The notes under the pieces are model-generated. The model was not told the DNA's origin. It made no database searches and saw only the letters and a program-made list of their open reading frames with translations. DNA of 64,000 nucleotides, taken from positions 157,758 through 221,757 of the forward strand of contig BJOX01000326.1 in the NCBI GenBank assembly GCA_009731375.1. The letters run 5' to 3'. The DNA is from Paulinella micropora (taxonomy: Eukaryota > Cercozoa > Imbricatea > Euglyphida). A program made the translations under genes and the position numbers. Shown piece after piece: positions 9,705 through 20,795 of the stretch; within the stretch, counting starts at the first letter, position 1, and each line of letters opens with the position of its first letter.

Positions 9705-9824
9705 TAAAACAGATAAAAATATTGATGATGTATGTATGTATATGTATGTATGTATGTATGTATATATGTTGCGAGATGTTGACGTATGTATGTATCAAAA
9801 CAGATGAAAAGAAACATTAAAACA

Positions 9825-10620
9825 GATAAAAATATCAATGATATATTTATATTGCAAAAAAGCAATTTAGATATTAATATTTATGCAATATTTAATTTGC
9901 AAAAGAGCAAATATTAATATTGCCAGAAAGCAGTATTAATATTGACATGTATGCAATATTAATATTGCAAAAAAGCAATATCAATATTAAAATTATGCAA
10001 TATTAATACTGCCAAAAAGCAATATTAATATTGAAATTGATGCAATATTAATATTGCCAAAAAGCAATATTAATATTGAAATGTATGCAATATTAGTATT
10101 GCAAAAAAACAATATCAATATTGAACTTATGAAATATTAATATTGCCAAAAAGCAATATTAATAATAAATATTGAAATGTATGCAATATTAATATTGCAA
10201 AAAAGAAATATCAACATTAAAATTGTGCAATATTAATATTGCCAAAACGCAATATTAATATTGAAATAGGTGCAATATTAATATTGCCAAAAAGCAATAT
10301 TAATATTGCCAAAAAGCGATACTAATATTGAAATGTGTGCAATATTAATATTGCCAAAAGGCAATGTTAATATTGAAATGGGTGCAATATTAATATTGCA
10401 ACAAAGCAATATTAATATTGAAAATATTGACATTGATGCAATATTAATATTGCTAAACATCATTATTAATATTGAAATTGATGCAATATTAATATTTGCC
10501 AAAAAGCAATATCAACTAGGTTTGTATGTACCAGAAAATTCGGGTTCAGGGATTTTGGAATCGGGCAGGAATTCCTGCTCAGTGCGCGCAATATTAATAT
10601 TGCCAAAAATCAATATTAAT
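9825..10620. repeat. AATATT dyad array between divergent genes
   Basis: About 30 dyads CAATATTAATATTG with spacers CCAAAAAG, AAATGTATG and AAATTGATG. It lies upstream of the transposase start and probably includes its promoter, which I cannot place. Confidence 0.7.
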
Positions 10621-10806
10621 ATTGAAGGAAAAGAAGAAGAAGAAGAAGAAGAAGAAGAAGAAGAAGAAGAAGAAGAAGAAGAAGAAGAAGAAAGAGAGGG
10701 AGAGAAAGAGAGAGAGTGTGTGTGAGAGAGAGGCAAGGTTTTGGGCACACCTTAGAATAGTAGTCGTTATACAAAGTGTGCCCAAAACCTTCCAACAACC
10801 GGTGCA

Positions 10807-10846
<40 letters not shown>

Positions 10847-11100
10847 ATATTAATATTGCCAAAAAGCAATATTAATATTGAAGAAGAAGAAGAAGAAGAA
10901 GAAGAAGAAGAAGAAGAAGAAGAAGAAGAAGAAGAAGAAGAAGAAGAAGAAGAAGAAGAAGAAGAAGAAGAAGAAGAAGAAGAAGAAGAAGAAGAAGAAA
11001 AGGAAAAAAAAGAGAGAGAGAGAGAGGAAAGGTTTTGGGCACACCTTAGAATAGTAGTCGTTATATAAAGTGAGCCCAAAACCTTCCAACAACCGATGCA

Positions 11101-11137
<37 letters not shown>

Positions 11138-11463
11138 TTGTGTGCTTCTTCTTCTTCTAAGAAGAAGCAGAAGAAGAAGAAGAAGAAGAAGAAAGAAGAA
11201 GAAGAAGAAGAAGAAGAAGAAGAAGAAGGCGAAGAAGAAGGCGAAGAAGGCGAAGAAGAAGAAGGCGAAGAAGAAGAAGAAGAAGAAGAAGAAGAAGAAG
11301 AAGAAGAAGAAGAAGAAGAAGAAGAAGAAGAAGAAGGAGAAGAAGAAGAAGAAGAAGAAGAAGAAGAAGAAGAAGAAGAAAGAAATGATTCGAAGAAGAA
11401 GAAGAAGAAGAAGAAGAAGACGAAGAAGAAGAAAAAGATAAAGAAGAAGAAGAAAAAGAAGAA
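10621..11463. repeat. GAA/GA microsatellite block with a duplicated hairpin
   Basis: (GAA)n and (GA)n tracts enclose two copies (about 10735-10798 and 11031-11092) of a hairpin with arms AAGGTTTTGGGCACAC / GTGTGCCCAAAACCTT (the second copy carries a base change in its 3' arm), each followed by CAACAACCG(G/A)TGCAGCAG and a GA tract. No gene. Confidence 0.75.
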
Positions 11464-11904
11464 GATACCTAGTGATGTATGATTTGCGTTTTTGGCCCTT
11501 GCAAGAAATGCAAGGGCAGAGGCTTTGCGTAGACAACCTGGATTTTTGATCCATGAGACACCTTTGAGCAACTTCGGCTAACTGTCTAATTTTTGGTAGT
11601 CCGGACAGCACGTGAATTTTTTGCTGCTCTGGACCGCACTGAGTAGTTTTTGCAGAATGCTTTTCGTCGGTTCAAAAAAGTCTTGAGAGGTGTCCCTCTT
11701 GACCTTGATTGCTCCAAAAAAAAACGCCATCTTGACCGTGTCACTCCGTGTCAATTTTCGACTGCAATTGCAAGTAAGTCATGCTTGTATGCTTCCGTAG
11801 ATATAGAATTATTTTCCATACGGAATGATAACTTGTTGTTCCTTGTATACGTGTTATAGCTTTCTACGACCTACGTGACTTTGTCTAATAACGGATTTCG
11901 AATT
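11464..11904. other. Unique intergenic sequence
   Basis: About 440 bases without repeats and without a coding signal I trust, between the transposase side and the plus-strand gene. It probably holds regulatory sequence. A perfect hairpin GCCCTTGCAAGAAATGCAAGGGC lies near 11496-11518 (arm GCCCTTGCA / TGCAAGGGC). Confidence 0.45.
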
Positions 11905-11957
11905 CGGAATCCATACATTTACACTATATATATAGGTCGTAAAAATCTATAATAGCA
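11905..11957 (+). promoter_or_regulatory. Candidate TATA-type promoter for the plus-strand gene
   Basis: A TATATATATA run at about 11925-11935 sits about 25-30 bases upstream of the ATG at 11958, within otherwise repeat-free DNA. This would imply a very short 5' leader; it is a positional guess. Confidence 0.3.
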
Positions 11958-12024
11958 ATGCCTCCTCGCAATCGAACCAACACACATGCGTCCCAGAGGG
12001 CAAGGGCCGCCGCGGTGACCCCGG
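11958..12024 (+). CDS. Unrecognised CACTA-1 gene, exon 1
   Basis: First exon of a plus-strand gene ending at 17694. ATG, then MPPRNRTNTHASQRARAAAV, a basic start, and donor CCGG|GTACGT (phase 1). The downstream exons give an acidic/serine-rich, lysine-rich and glycine-lysine-rich protein with two unrecognised globular segments. Position opposite the transposase suggests the second gene of the element (a TNPA-like partner), but I see no homology to support that. Confidence 0.55.
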
Positions 12025-12051
12025 GTACGTGTGTGTATAATATTATACGTT

Positions 12052-12094
<43 letters not shown>

Positions 12095-12114
12095 GAATTC
12101 TCTCTTTCTCTCTT

Positions 12115-12175
<61 letters not shown>

Positions 12176-12216
12176 CTCTCTCTCTCACACACACACACTG
12201 TCTCGATCTCTAGCGA

Positions 12217-12254
<38 letters not shown>

Positions 12255-12325
12255 GTCAAATATCAATATCAATATTGCCAAATATCGCCACATCAGAAAT
12301 AGACGTTTTTTGTTTGTTGTTGTTT

Positions 12326-12362
<37 letters not shown>

Positions 12363-12403
12363 ATCGGTTTGCGTAATTGTTGTTGTTGTTGTTGTTGTCT
12401 TCC

Positions 12404-12440
<37 letters not shown>

Positions 12441-12608
12441 TACACACACACACACTGTCTCGATCTCTCTCTCTCTCTCTTTTTACGGGAGATTGTTTGT
12501 CTGTGAACNNNNNNNNNNAATATTGCCAAATCAGAAATAGACGTTTTTTGTTTGTTGTTGTTGTTGTTGTATCGGTTTGCGTAATTGTTGTTGTTGTTGT
12601 TGTTGTTG

Positions 12609-12668
<60 letters not shown>

Positions 12669-13276
12669 TGTCTCGATCTCTCTCTCTTTACGGGAGATTG
12701 TTTGTCTGTGAACTACGGCCAAACTTGCAAAAAATGGCACAAGAAAATGAACCACCCACTCTCGTGACTCGGGGTTCTGAGTAGTAAGGTGCTTCACATC
12801 AATATAAATATTGCAACATATCAATATACATACTGCTAAATATCAATTTACATATTGCTAAATATCAATATAAATATTGCAACATATCAATATAAATATT
12901 GCAACATCAATATAAATATTGCAACATGTCAATATAAATATAGCAATATATCAATATAGATATTGCAACATATCACTATAAATATTGCAATATATCAATA
13001 TAAATATTGCCAAATATCAATATAAATATTGCGATATATCAAAATACAGATAGCAATATAAATATTTCAACATATCAATATACATATTGCTAAATATTAA
13101 TATAGATATTGCCAAATATCAACATAAATATTGCCAAATATCAATATAAATATCAATATAAATATCAATATAAATATCTAATAATGTTAAATATCGATAT
13201 CAATATTGCCAAATATCAATATAAATATTGTTTGTTGTTGTTGTTGTTGTTGCATCGGTTAAACCGTTTGCGTAAT

Positions 13277-13321
<45 letters not shown>

Positions 13322-13368
13322 CTTCCTCGAGCTCATTCATTCTTTGACAATTTAAATTCATTCTATAG
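12025..13368. repeat. Intron of (TC)n, (CA)n and (TTG)n with a tandemly repeated block and dyads
   Basis: A composite block (AGAAATAGACG, TTG tract, ATCGGTTTGCGTAAT, TTG tract, TC tract, CA tract, TGTCTCGATCTC, TTTACGGGAGATTGTTTG) occurs at about 12294-12508 and again at 12533-12712. Truncated relatives lie at 13230-13330 and 22917-23000. From 12790 to 13230 it carries CAATATAAATATTG dyads. A 10-N gap is at 12509-12518. Confidence 0.7.
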
Positions 13369-13709
13369 GTCAAGGCGCTGATGACAGTGTGACCTCGGAG
13401 GTCACCCCTGGGGGTCCGGAACCCGAGTCCTCGCCAGCCACTTCTTCCTCCTCATCCTCTTCCTCCTCATCCTCTTCATCCTCATCCGCTGCAACCACAG
13501 CAGCGGAGGTTAGGGATTCGAAGGTAGATAACTTGTTCGAAATGCTCCCGCTGTATCCCAGAAAACCTACAGAGGAAAACACTCCCACGCTGGAGGATTT
13601 TGGGTCCGAAGCCATCGCGTGGGCGCAGGGCGCGTTGGACTCGGAAGTGAACGAGGTCCCACCTTCGGAAGAAAAGTTGACGGTGGCATTGGAAGCATCC
13701 AAGTCTGAG
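13369..13709 (+). CDS. Unrecognised CACTA-1 gene, exon 2
   Basis: Acceptor TTCTATAG at 13368, in phase with exon 1 (Gly split across the intron). It encodes 'QGADDSVTSEVTPGGPEPES', a Ser tract from TCC/TCT codons, 'DNLFEMLPLYPRKPTEENTP' and an acidic helix region ending near 'ALEASKSE'. The donor is GAG|GTTTAT at 13710. Composition suggests a mainly disordered N-terminal region. Confidence 0.55.
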
Positions 13710-14129
13710 GTTTATGAATATTTATATTGACATTTGGTAATATTTTATATGCACAAAAGCAATATTAATATTGAAATGTATGCAATATTTCTATTGCACA
13801 AAAGCAATATTAATATTGAAATGTATGCAACATTAATATTGCAAAAGATCAATATTAATATTGAAATATATGCAGTATTAATATTGCAAAAAAGCAATAT
13901 TAATATTGAAATGTATGCAATATTAATATTACAGAAAAGCAATAGTAATATTTAAATGTATGAAATATTAATATTGCAGGAAAGCAATATTAATATTGAA
14001 ATGTATGCAATATTAATATTGCAGGAAAGCAATATTAATATTGAAATGTATGCAATATTAATATTGCAAGAAAGCAATCTTAATATTGATATGTATGCAA
14101 TATTAATATTACAGAAAAACTATTAATAT

Positions 14130-14204
<75 letters not shown>

Positions 14205-14214
14205 NNNNNNNNNN

Positions 14215-14483
14215 CAAGAACAACACGCTGGATGACTACGACCGGCGTGCGCATTTGGATTTGTTTGCCTGGAGGCTGGCGACGATAAATCGACCCTTCC
14301 TGCTGCATGACATACCGGAACAAAGCTTAGCAGTGCTGAAGACCCAAGTGCAAGGACCCTGGCTACAGAGGAAACTCGCTCTCAGCTGGGTCGTTGAGCA
14401 GAGATGGTGTCCCAAGGCGTGAATCAAAGAAGAAGCGGCTGCCGCAGCCGCAATTTCATCTCTTCTCAGCACCCCTCCACAAG
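14215..14483 (+). CDS. Unrecognised CACTA-1 gene, exon 3 (5' end in a gap)
   Basis: It begins next to a 10-N gap after a long T run. It encodes a probable globular helical segment ('DDYDRRAHLDLFAWRLATIN', 'LLHDIPEQSLAVLKTQVQ', 'WLQRKLALSWVVEQRW'). An in-frame TGA at 14420-14422 is followed in the same frame by an Ala-rich segment up to donor CAAG|GTTCTT, which is in phase with the next exon. So the TGA looks like a nonsense mutation, a sequencing error or readthrough rather than a true end. Confidence 0.5.
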
Positions 14484-14493
14484 GTTCTTTCTT

Positions 14494-14529
<36 letters not shown>

Positions 14530-14588
14530 TTACTTACTTACTTACTTACACAAACTCACTCACTGTCTCTCTCTCTCTCCTCTCTCTG

Positions 14589-14648
<60 letters not shown>

Positions 14649-14649
14649 G

Positions 14650-14910
14650 CTGCACCTGCAGAAGAGTTCGAAGGAGAGTACGCCTTCGATGAGACCCGTC
14701 GATACACGATAGTCTATGTACGAGAGATTTCTTCCCGGGACTCTGAAGAGATCGTCAAGCAGACAGAAGGATTTGCTCTTTGCATGTCGAGATCCAAGGA
14801 AGAAGACGAACGTGAAATCATCAAGGCAAAGTTCCACAAAATGCTCATGGATAACGTTGAAGCCTTTTATGACGAGAACGCCGTACACCGAGCTCCAATC
14901 GACCTAGTCG
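14650..14910 (+). CDS. Unrecognised CACTA-1 gene, exon 4
   Basis: It follows a (TC)n polypyrimidine tract ending CTCTCCAG. It encodes 'EEFEGEYAFDETRRYTIVYV' and then a charged helical segment 'EEDEREIIKAKFHKMLMDNV'. The donor GTCG|GTAATT (phase 1) joins in frame to exon 5. The word GTACGAGAGATTTCTTCCC in this exon recurs in the hairpin units at 6.8 and 7.0 kb. Confidence 0.55.
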
Positions 14911-14934
14911 GTAATTAAAAAATAAAAAAATAAA

Positions 14935-15385
14935 TCCATAATTACATTGCTTTTTTTGCATTATTAATATTGCTTTGTTGCAATAATAATATTGCGTAAA
15001 TGTCAATCTTTATATTGCTTTTTTTTTTCAATATTAATATTGCATTAGTTTCAAAATTTACATTGCTTTTTTGCAATATTAATATTGCCTTAATGGCAAT
15101 ATCTATATTGCTTTGTTGCAATATTAATATTGCATCAATTTCAATATTTATATTGCTTTTTGCAATATTAATATTGCTAAAAAAACAATATAAATATTGA
15201 TATTTATGCAATATTAATATTACAAAAAGCAATATAAATATTGAAACTTATGCAATCTTAATATTGCAAAAAAGCAATATAAGTATTGAAATTTATGCAA
15301 TATTAATATTGCCAAAAAGCAATATAAATATTGCGATTGCAAACAATATACATATTTACATGTTGTCAATACTTATGTTTATACA
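14935..15385. repeat. AATATT dyad array in an intron
   Basis: Dyads CAATATTAATATTG alternate with CAATATAAATATTG, with spacers CTTTTTTG/CAAAAAAG. It is the intron between exons 4 and 5 of the plus-strand gene. Confidence 0.7.
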
Positions 15386-15408
15386 AATGATGTTTATTTT
15401 TCCTGTAG

Positions 15409-15768
15409 TCAAATCCTTGATGGCTTTCGCAAGCTTCTACGACATGCTGATTAACAAGGGTGTGTTCGCCAGGGTGGACATTTTTGGAACCGTCAAACGG
15501 GGAAATAACATCAACTTTGAGAAATTCCGGGAGCAAATCGATTCCAACGTGTGGTCCCAGGACCTATTCATGCTGGAACTCCTTCCTGGTCACTCGCAAC
15601 AAGATGTGTTGCCCAACATCCCGCCGTTTATTAAGAAGTGCCACCAGGGCAGTGTCAAGACCCGGCACGCGGACATAACGGAGTCGAGCAAGTACCACTT
15701 CGCGGCTCTCCAGGCGCAATCTGCCGCGCTACTGTATGCCTTTCCCGTACAAGATCGCAGGATGAAAA
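15409..15768 (+). CDS. Unrecognised CACTA-1 gene, exon 5
   Basis: The acceptor TTTTTCCTGTAG is in phase with exon 4. It encodes a 120-residue segment that reads as a well-structured domain ('SLMAFASFYDMLINKGVFAR', 'GNNINFEKFREQIDSNVW', 'LELLPGHSQQDVLPNIPPF', 'FAALQAQSAALLYAFPV'). I do not recognise the fold. The donor AAAA|GTAAGT is a perfect consensus. Confidence 0.6.
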
Positions 15769-15779
15769 GTAAGTAACAG

Positions 15780-15791
15780 ATATATATATAC

Positions 15792-15831
<40 letters not shown>

Positions 15832-16332
15832 ATATATAAAACAAAAGTTGAATGTTTGCAATATTCGTACTGATATTTTGCAATATTTATATTGCTATGT
15901 TTCAATGTTTGCATTGATAGTTTGCAATATGTATATTGACATTGTGCACTATTTGTGTTGATATTCTGTAATATTCATATTCATATTTTGCAATATTTGT
16001 ATTGCTGTGTTTCAATGTTTGTATTGATACTTTGCAATATTTATATTAACATTGTGCAATATTTGTACTGATATTTTGCAATATTTACATTGCTATGTTT
16101 CAATGTTTGTATTGATAGTTTGCAATATGTATATTGACATTGTGCGATTGTATTGATATTATTCAATATTCGTATTGATATTTGGCAACATTTGTATTGC
16201 TATGTTTCAATGTTTGTATTGATACTTTGCAATATTTATATTAACATTGTGTAATACTTGTATTGATATTTATATTGATATTGTGCAATATTTATATTGC
16301 TATGTTTCAATATTTGTATTGACATGCTTGTC
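15780..16332. repeat. Intron with TA tract and degenerate TTTGCAATATTTGTATTGATA repeats
   Basis: Repeats of about 33-36 bases with variable dyads (CAATATTTGTATTG, CAATGTTTGTATTGATA), more diverged than the other AATATT arrays, which suggests an older array. Confidence 0.65.
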
Positions 16333-16353
16333 GGACCACGCCTCTTTGCGCAG

Positions 16354-16747
16354 CAGATGAAGGCCCGATTCAAATATGTAAAGTTAAGAATCGCGAAGTT
16401 GCAGAAGCTGCAGAGGGAGCAGCGCAAGAGCAAAGATGCAGACCAAGGCTCCTCCAGTAGCGATTCAGAGTCCAGCTCCTCCAGCGAAGAATCTTCTTCT
16501 GACTCCGATTCTGTTTCAGATGATGACGAGTCGTCGAAGAAAAAGAAGGCGAAGAAGAAGGCCAAGAAGGAGAAGAAGGAGGAGAAGAAGAAGGCCAAGA
16601 AGAAGGCGAAGAAGAAGAAGAAGAAGGAGAAGGAAGAGTGGCGCGCCATGGCCTCGCGATCCTTGTCCTCGAAATCCTCCAAAGCAGTCTTCGTTGATGA
16701 TGATAATGAAGATCAGCCAGATCAGAAGAAGACCCCCAAACCTGCAG
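16354..16747 (+). CDS. Unrecognised CACTA-1 gene, exon 6 (acidic Ser tract and Lys-rich repeat)
   Basis: The acceptor is TTTGCGCAG. It encodes 'QMKARFKYVKLRIAKLQKLQ', a Ser/Asp/Glu tract, then a KKAKKKAKK-type run of about 40 residues, then 'SSKAVFVDDDNEDQPDQKK'. The exon's frame does not follow from the exon 5 donor by phase, so a missing micro-exon or error lies between. A GC donor (GCAG|GCCTAA) would join it in frame to exon 7. The Lys-rich run could act as a nuclear localisation or DNA-binding tail. Confidence 0.5.
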
Positions 16748-17154
16748 GCCTAATCCATCTCTCTCTCTGTCTCTATCTCTCTCTCCACTTCCATTGTTGG
16801 GTGTTAACCCCCGTCTGAAATTATGCAATATTAATATTGAAATTATGCAATATTGATATTGCAAAAAAGCAATATTAATATTTCAAATAAGCAATTTTAA
16901 TATTGAAATATTGAAATTGATGCAATATTAATATTGCTTTTTTGCAATATTCATATTGACAATATTGAAATTGATGCAATATTAATATTGCTTTTGTGCA
17001 ATATTAATATTGAAACTATTGAAATTGATGCAATATTAATATTGCGTTTTTGCAATATTTGTATTGATATTTTGCAATATTTTTCTTGATATTGTGCAAT
17101 ATCTATATTGATATGTACTTTTATATTGATATGTACTTTTTTTTTTTCTTCCAG

Positions 17155-17417
17155 GCAAGAAACGCAAGCCTAGTCAGGCATGCGGTTCCGGTGAAGCGGT
17201 GAAAAAAGTGAAAAAAGGAAATGACGACGATGACGAGGAAGCGGACGAGTGCAAGATGAGCGATGATGACAATGAGGGCGAGAGCGACAAGGACGGCGGC
17301 GCTGGCAAGGACAAGGGCGGCAAGGGCAACGGCAAGCGTGGCAAGGGCAAGAGTGGCAGGGGCAAGGGCAAGAGCAATAAGGGGGCTTCCACCTTCAGCG
17401 ACATCGAGGAAGACACG
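17155..17417 (+). CDS. Unrecognised CACTA-1 gene, exon 7
   Basis: It lies between acceptor TTTCTTCCAG and donor ACG|GTAAGT. It encodes a basic start ('GKKRKPSQACGSGEAVKK'), an acidic stretch with repeated Asp/Glu, and a GKGGKGNGKRGKGKSGRGKG-type Gly-Lys low-complexity tail. Probably disordered. Confidence 0.55.
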
Positions 17418-17478
17418 GTAAGTTTTCCTACAACAAATACCCGAAAGCACCAAGATGCATTTACACGAATAGGCAGAG

Positions 17479-17694
17479 ATGGTTCGTCGTGTATCCAAGG
17501 TTTATGCGGTAGAACACAATTTAATTCAGAATGGCAAGAGACTGCGCCGGCAAGAGGGGCTTGCGTCTGGTTTTTTACATTTGGGACAAGTGTCCAAAAG
17601 TACTGGACTGGGTGTAGTAGTAGTTCCCAAAATACCGCAGGGCGGAAAGAAATTATGGTGTGCAGAACCTTTGATGCCGATCTACGAAATTTAA
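17479..17694 (+). CDS. Unrecognised CACTA-1 gene, final exon
   Basis: Acceptor GGCAGAG, phase 0 with exon 7. It encodes 'VYAVEHNLIQNGKRLRRQEG', 'TGLGVVVVPKIPQGGKKLW' and ends MPIYEI and TAA. Neighbouring frames are open across the same stretch (17420-17759 and 17694-18007), so the choice rests on the splice phase. Confidence 0.45.
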   Translation: MVRRVSKVYAVEHNLIQNGKRLRRQEGLASGFLHLGQVSKSTGLGVVVVPKIPQGGKKLWCAEPLMPIYEI

Positions 17695-18013
17695 TGATGA
17701 CTTCGACTTCGAATTCGCTGCGAATGCAGGCAGAGTGGCACCTAGACAAAGAACAATGAAGCGACAAACGAGTACCTTTTGCGAAGCACAGGCTTGGGGC
17801 ACGTCGAGAAGCGCCGCGCGGTTGACACCATTCAAATTCTCTGAACGAGACCAACCGACGGCTTTCAAACGCAAACGGCTCCATTTCAAAAAATATTTGG
17901 CATGCACGTGTGAATTGCCTTTTTCACGGCGAGATTCGGCTGAAATTGATTGGTTGCTTCAAGTTGTTTTTCGCTGCGTTTCTTGGCTTGGCTTGGATTT
18001 GTTTTAGATTGAA

Positions 18014-18239
18014 CTACTGTATCAAGTTCTTCTTCTTCTTCTTCTTCTTCTTCTTCTTCTTCTTCTTCTTCTTCTTCTTCTTCTTCTTCTTCTTCTTCTT
18101 CTTCGTCTTTTTCTTCTTTTTTTTTTCAGAAATCTTCTTCTTCTTTTCTTCTTCTTCTTCTTCTTCTTCTTCTTCTTCTTTCTTGTTGCGCATGTTGTAT
18201 TCGTAGTTGTAGTTGTAGCAGCAGCAGCAGTAGTAGTAA

Positions 18240-18272
<33 letters not shown>

Positions 18273-18760
18273 AAGTAGTAGTTAGTACTTCTCCTTCTTC
18301 TTCTTCTTCCTTTCTTCCTTTCTTCCTCTTCCTTTCTTCCTTTCTTCCTGCGTTTCTTTCTTCCTTCCTTTCTTCCTTCCTCCTCCTTCCTCCTCCTCCT
18401 CCTCCTCCTCCTTCTTCTTCTTCTTTCTTCTTTCTTCTTTCTTCTTCCTTCTTTCTTCTTTCTTCTTCCTTTTTCTTCTTCTTCTTCTTCTTCTTCTTCT
18501 TCTTCTTCTTCTTCTTCTTCTTCTTCTTCTTCTTCTTCTTCTTCTTCTTCTTCTCGTCCTCCTCCTCCTTCTTCTTCTTCTTCTTCTTCTTCTTCTTCTT
18601 CTTCTTCTTCTTCTTCTTCTTCTTCTTCTTCTTCTTCTTCTTCTTCTTCTTCTTCTTCGTCTTCTTCTTCTTCTTCTTCTTCTTCTTCTTCTTTTTTTTT
18701 TGTTGTTGCACATGTTGTAGTTGTAGTTGTAGTTGTAGCAGCAGCAGTAGCAGCAGCAGC
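18014..18760. repeat. (CTT)n and (TCC)n microsatellite block, with (AGC)n/(AGT)n
   Basis: About 700 bases of TTC/TTCC repeats. A duplicated transition TTGTTGC(G/A)CATGTTGTA, then trinucleotides of AGC/AGT type, sits at about 18182-18280 and 18706-18790. Long ORFs across it are microsatellite artefacts. Confidence 0.8.
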
Positions 18761-19403
18761 AGTAGTAGTAGTAGTAGTATTAGTAGTAGCTGTGGTTGTT
18801 GTCGCTGTTGCTGCTGCTGCTGCTGATGTTGTTGTTGATGTTGTTGTCCTTGCCTGCTCTTGCACTATAAATTTATTAGCGTTTAATGATGGCTGTTTAT
18901 GCAATAAAGGGCACTCCCTTTGGTTTCTATTGAATAAATACATGGTTACAATTTAACACGTCTGAATAATGACCGGTTTCCGGCTCTAGACATGTGGTGT
19001 TGTCATGTAGTACATGACATAGTCATGTATTACATGTACATATCATGCCTTTATACTAGCCGCATGAACGGGTCAAGAAAACCGTGACTGATTTTCTGAT
19101 GTTTTCTTCACACTGCGTAAATCATGTATTACATGACAAACTCATATAGTGTGCGATTTAATCATGTAATCATCCATGACAGTGTCTTCCTTAACGTTCG
19201 GAAGCATTGCCCCAGCATATTTCTGATGTATATTAATACAATGAAAACCTGTTATTGAACTCCATTTGAATTGCATTTCTGCAAATACAGCTTCACTTAT
19301 GGTTGAGATTCCAGCCACATGCCTGATAATATGCTACTGAGAATTCCCAGAGCCTGTTGGTTTTCTTAGCGTGTTAAAGTCAAAGCCTTCAGTTGGATCT
19401 CCT

Positions 19404-20005
19404 AGGGAACACGTTAACTCCATGGATTCCTGCAGCCATCCTGCTCGTTCTTTGTCGGGACGGCCGTAAACAAAAATTCTTGCCACTATAGCTTCTACAT
19501 CGAACACACGATAGCTGTAAAGTAGTTTCGCGCGAAAGCCATGTAAAACCGGCTGTAAAAATCTCATGTAGTACATGATATAATCATCGGTACAACACGT
19601 ACATATCATGCATCTTTGCTGGGCCTTGCTGGCATGTCTGAACTACGTCGGGACGAGCCCAGGCCCGAAGATACTGTGGTCGCCAAGGTCGACCAATGGC
19701 AAGAGACTTCTGACCCGACACCTAGAGGGGATCCCCGGATTGTTCCTGTGACCGCAAGTATCTCAGCACCTTCACACAGCACCGACTCCTGCAGGCATCA
19801 CAGTTTAGGAGCTGTTATTAATATTAATATCGGTGCATGCTTTCGTGGTGCAGTGGTTAGGGACTACGTTAACTCCAGGGATTCCTGCAGCCATCCTGCT
19901 TGTATGCCAGAACGGCCGTGAGCAAAAGTTCTTGCCACTGCAGCTGCTCCTTCGAACACACTGTAGCTGCAAAATAGGTTTGCACGGGGTGCTGCAGGCC
20001 GGCCC
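19404..20005. repeat. Diverged direct duplication of about 140 bp
   Basis: The segments 19404-19560 and 19866-20005 share GTTAACTCCA..GATTCCTGCAG, ACGGCCGT, AA.TTCTTGCCACT and TCGAACACAC. The second copy is preceded by TGGTGCAGTGG (a match to the RNA polymerase III A box) and contains TTCGAACAC (B-box-like). Confidence 0.55.
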
Positions 20006-20315
20006 CACAATACCATGTATTAATACTACATGAAAATTTCATGTAATATATGAAGATGTCATGCCTGTATGCTAGCCGCATGAAAAGGTCCAGAAAAATG
20101 ATTTTCTCATTTTTTTTTACACAAAGATGTGCTCGGTCTTACATGATTAAATCATGTACAGCATGATCTAATCATGCAGCATGAATACGTGATTTTCTCA
20201 TGTTTTTGTTTACACCGTTTGTATCATGTATTACATATGTTTTTTACGTAATACAAAATACATGACAAAATCATATTTACATTAGAAAGTCATGTCCTTG
20301 TGTGTACATGATCAA

Positions 20316-20690
20316 CACATGTAATACATGAGTTACTTATGAAAACGCATAACACGTTTGGGAATCAAGAAAAAGTGACTTTCGCGTACCATGTACTACA
20401 TGACAAACACATGTAATACATGAGTTAATTATGAAAACGCATAACACGTTTGGGAATCAAGAAAAGTGACTTTCGCATGTACCATGTACTACATGACAAA
20501 CACATGTAATACATGAGTTACTTATGAAAACGCATAACACGTTTGGAAATCAAGAAAAGTGACTTTCGCATGTACCATGTACTACATGACAAACACATGT
20601 AATACATGAGTAACTCATGAAAAACGCATAACAAGTTTGGGAATCAAGAAAAGTGACTTTCGCATGTACCATGCACTACATGACCAACAC
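20316..20690. repeat. 92-94 bp tandem repeat, four copies
   Basis: Copies start at about 20316, 20408, 20501 and 20594, with a partial fifth at 20688. Each has a CACATGTAATACATGAG dyad, CTTATGAAAACGCATAACA, GAATCAAGAAAAGTGACTTT and CATGTACTACATGAC. Confidence 0.8.
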
Positions 20691-20795
20691 ATGTAAATCG
20701 TGGAGGTATCATTAAATACATGACAAAGTCATATTACATGAGAATGTCACATGTACAGAATGTCCTGATAGTGGCCTTGCACCGGATTTAGTTTC

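Larger units (their letters stand above)
18960..20775. repeat. CATGTA-dyad block inside CACTA-1
   Basis: A region rich in dyads of the form ACATGTAATACATGA, TCATGTAGTACATGA and CATGTATTACATG, with no AATATT dyads. The word TAGTG at 20769-20773 could be the right end of a CACTA-like insertion (reversed: CACTATCAGGACATT), but I find no matching left end. Confidence 0.6.

Noticed and set aside
11464-11904. Possible coding exon upstream of 11958
   Set aside because: Short frames only, no splice sites that join to the ATG exon, composition like intergenic DNA.
14236-14472. Minus-strand ORF of 78 codons
   Set aside because: Overlaps the plus-strand exon that joins in phase to exon 4 of the same gene.
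18014-18943. Long minus-strand ORFs rich in Glu/Lys/Arg
   Set aside because: They are translations of (CTT)n/(TCC)n microsatellite without any complex sequence or start context.
18868-20773. Complete nested CACTA element from CACTATAAATTTATTAG to TAGTG
   Set aside because: The two ends share only CACTAT and the flanking triplets differ.
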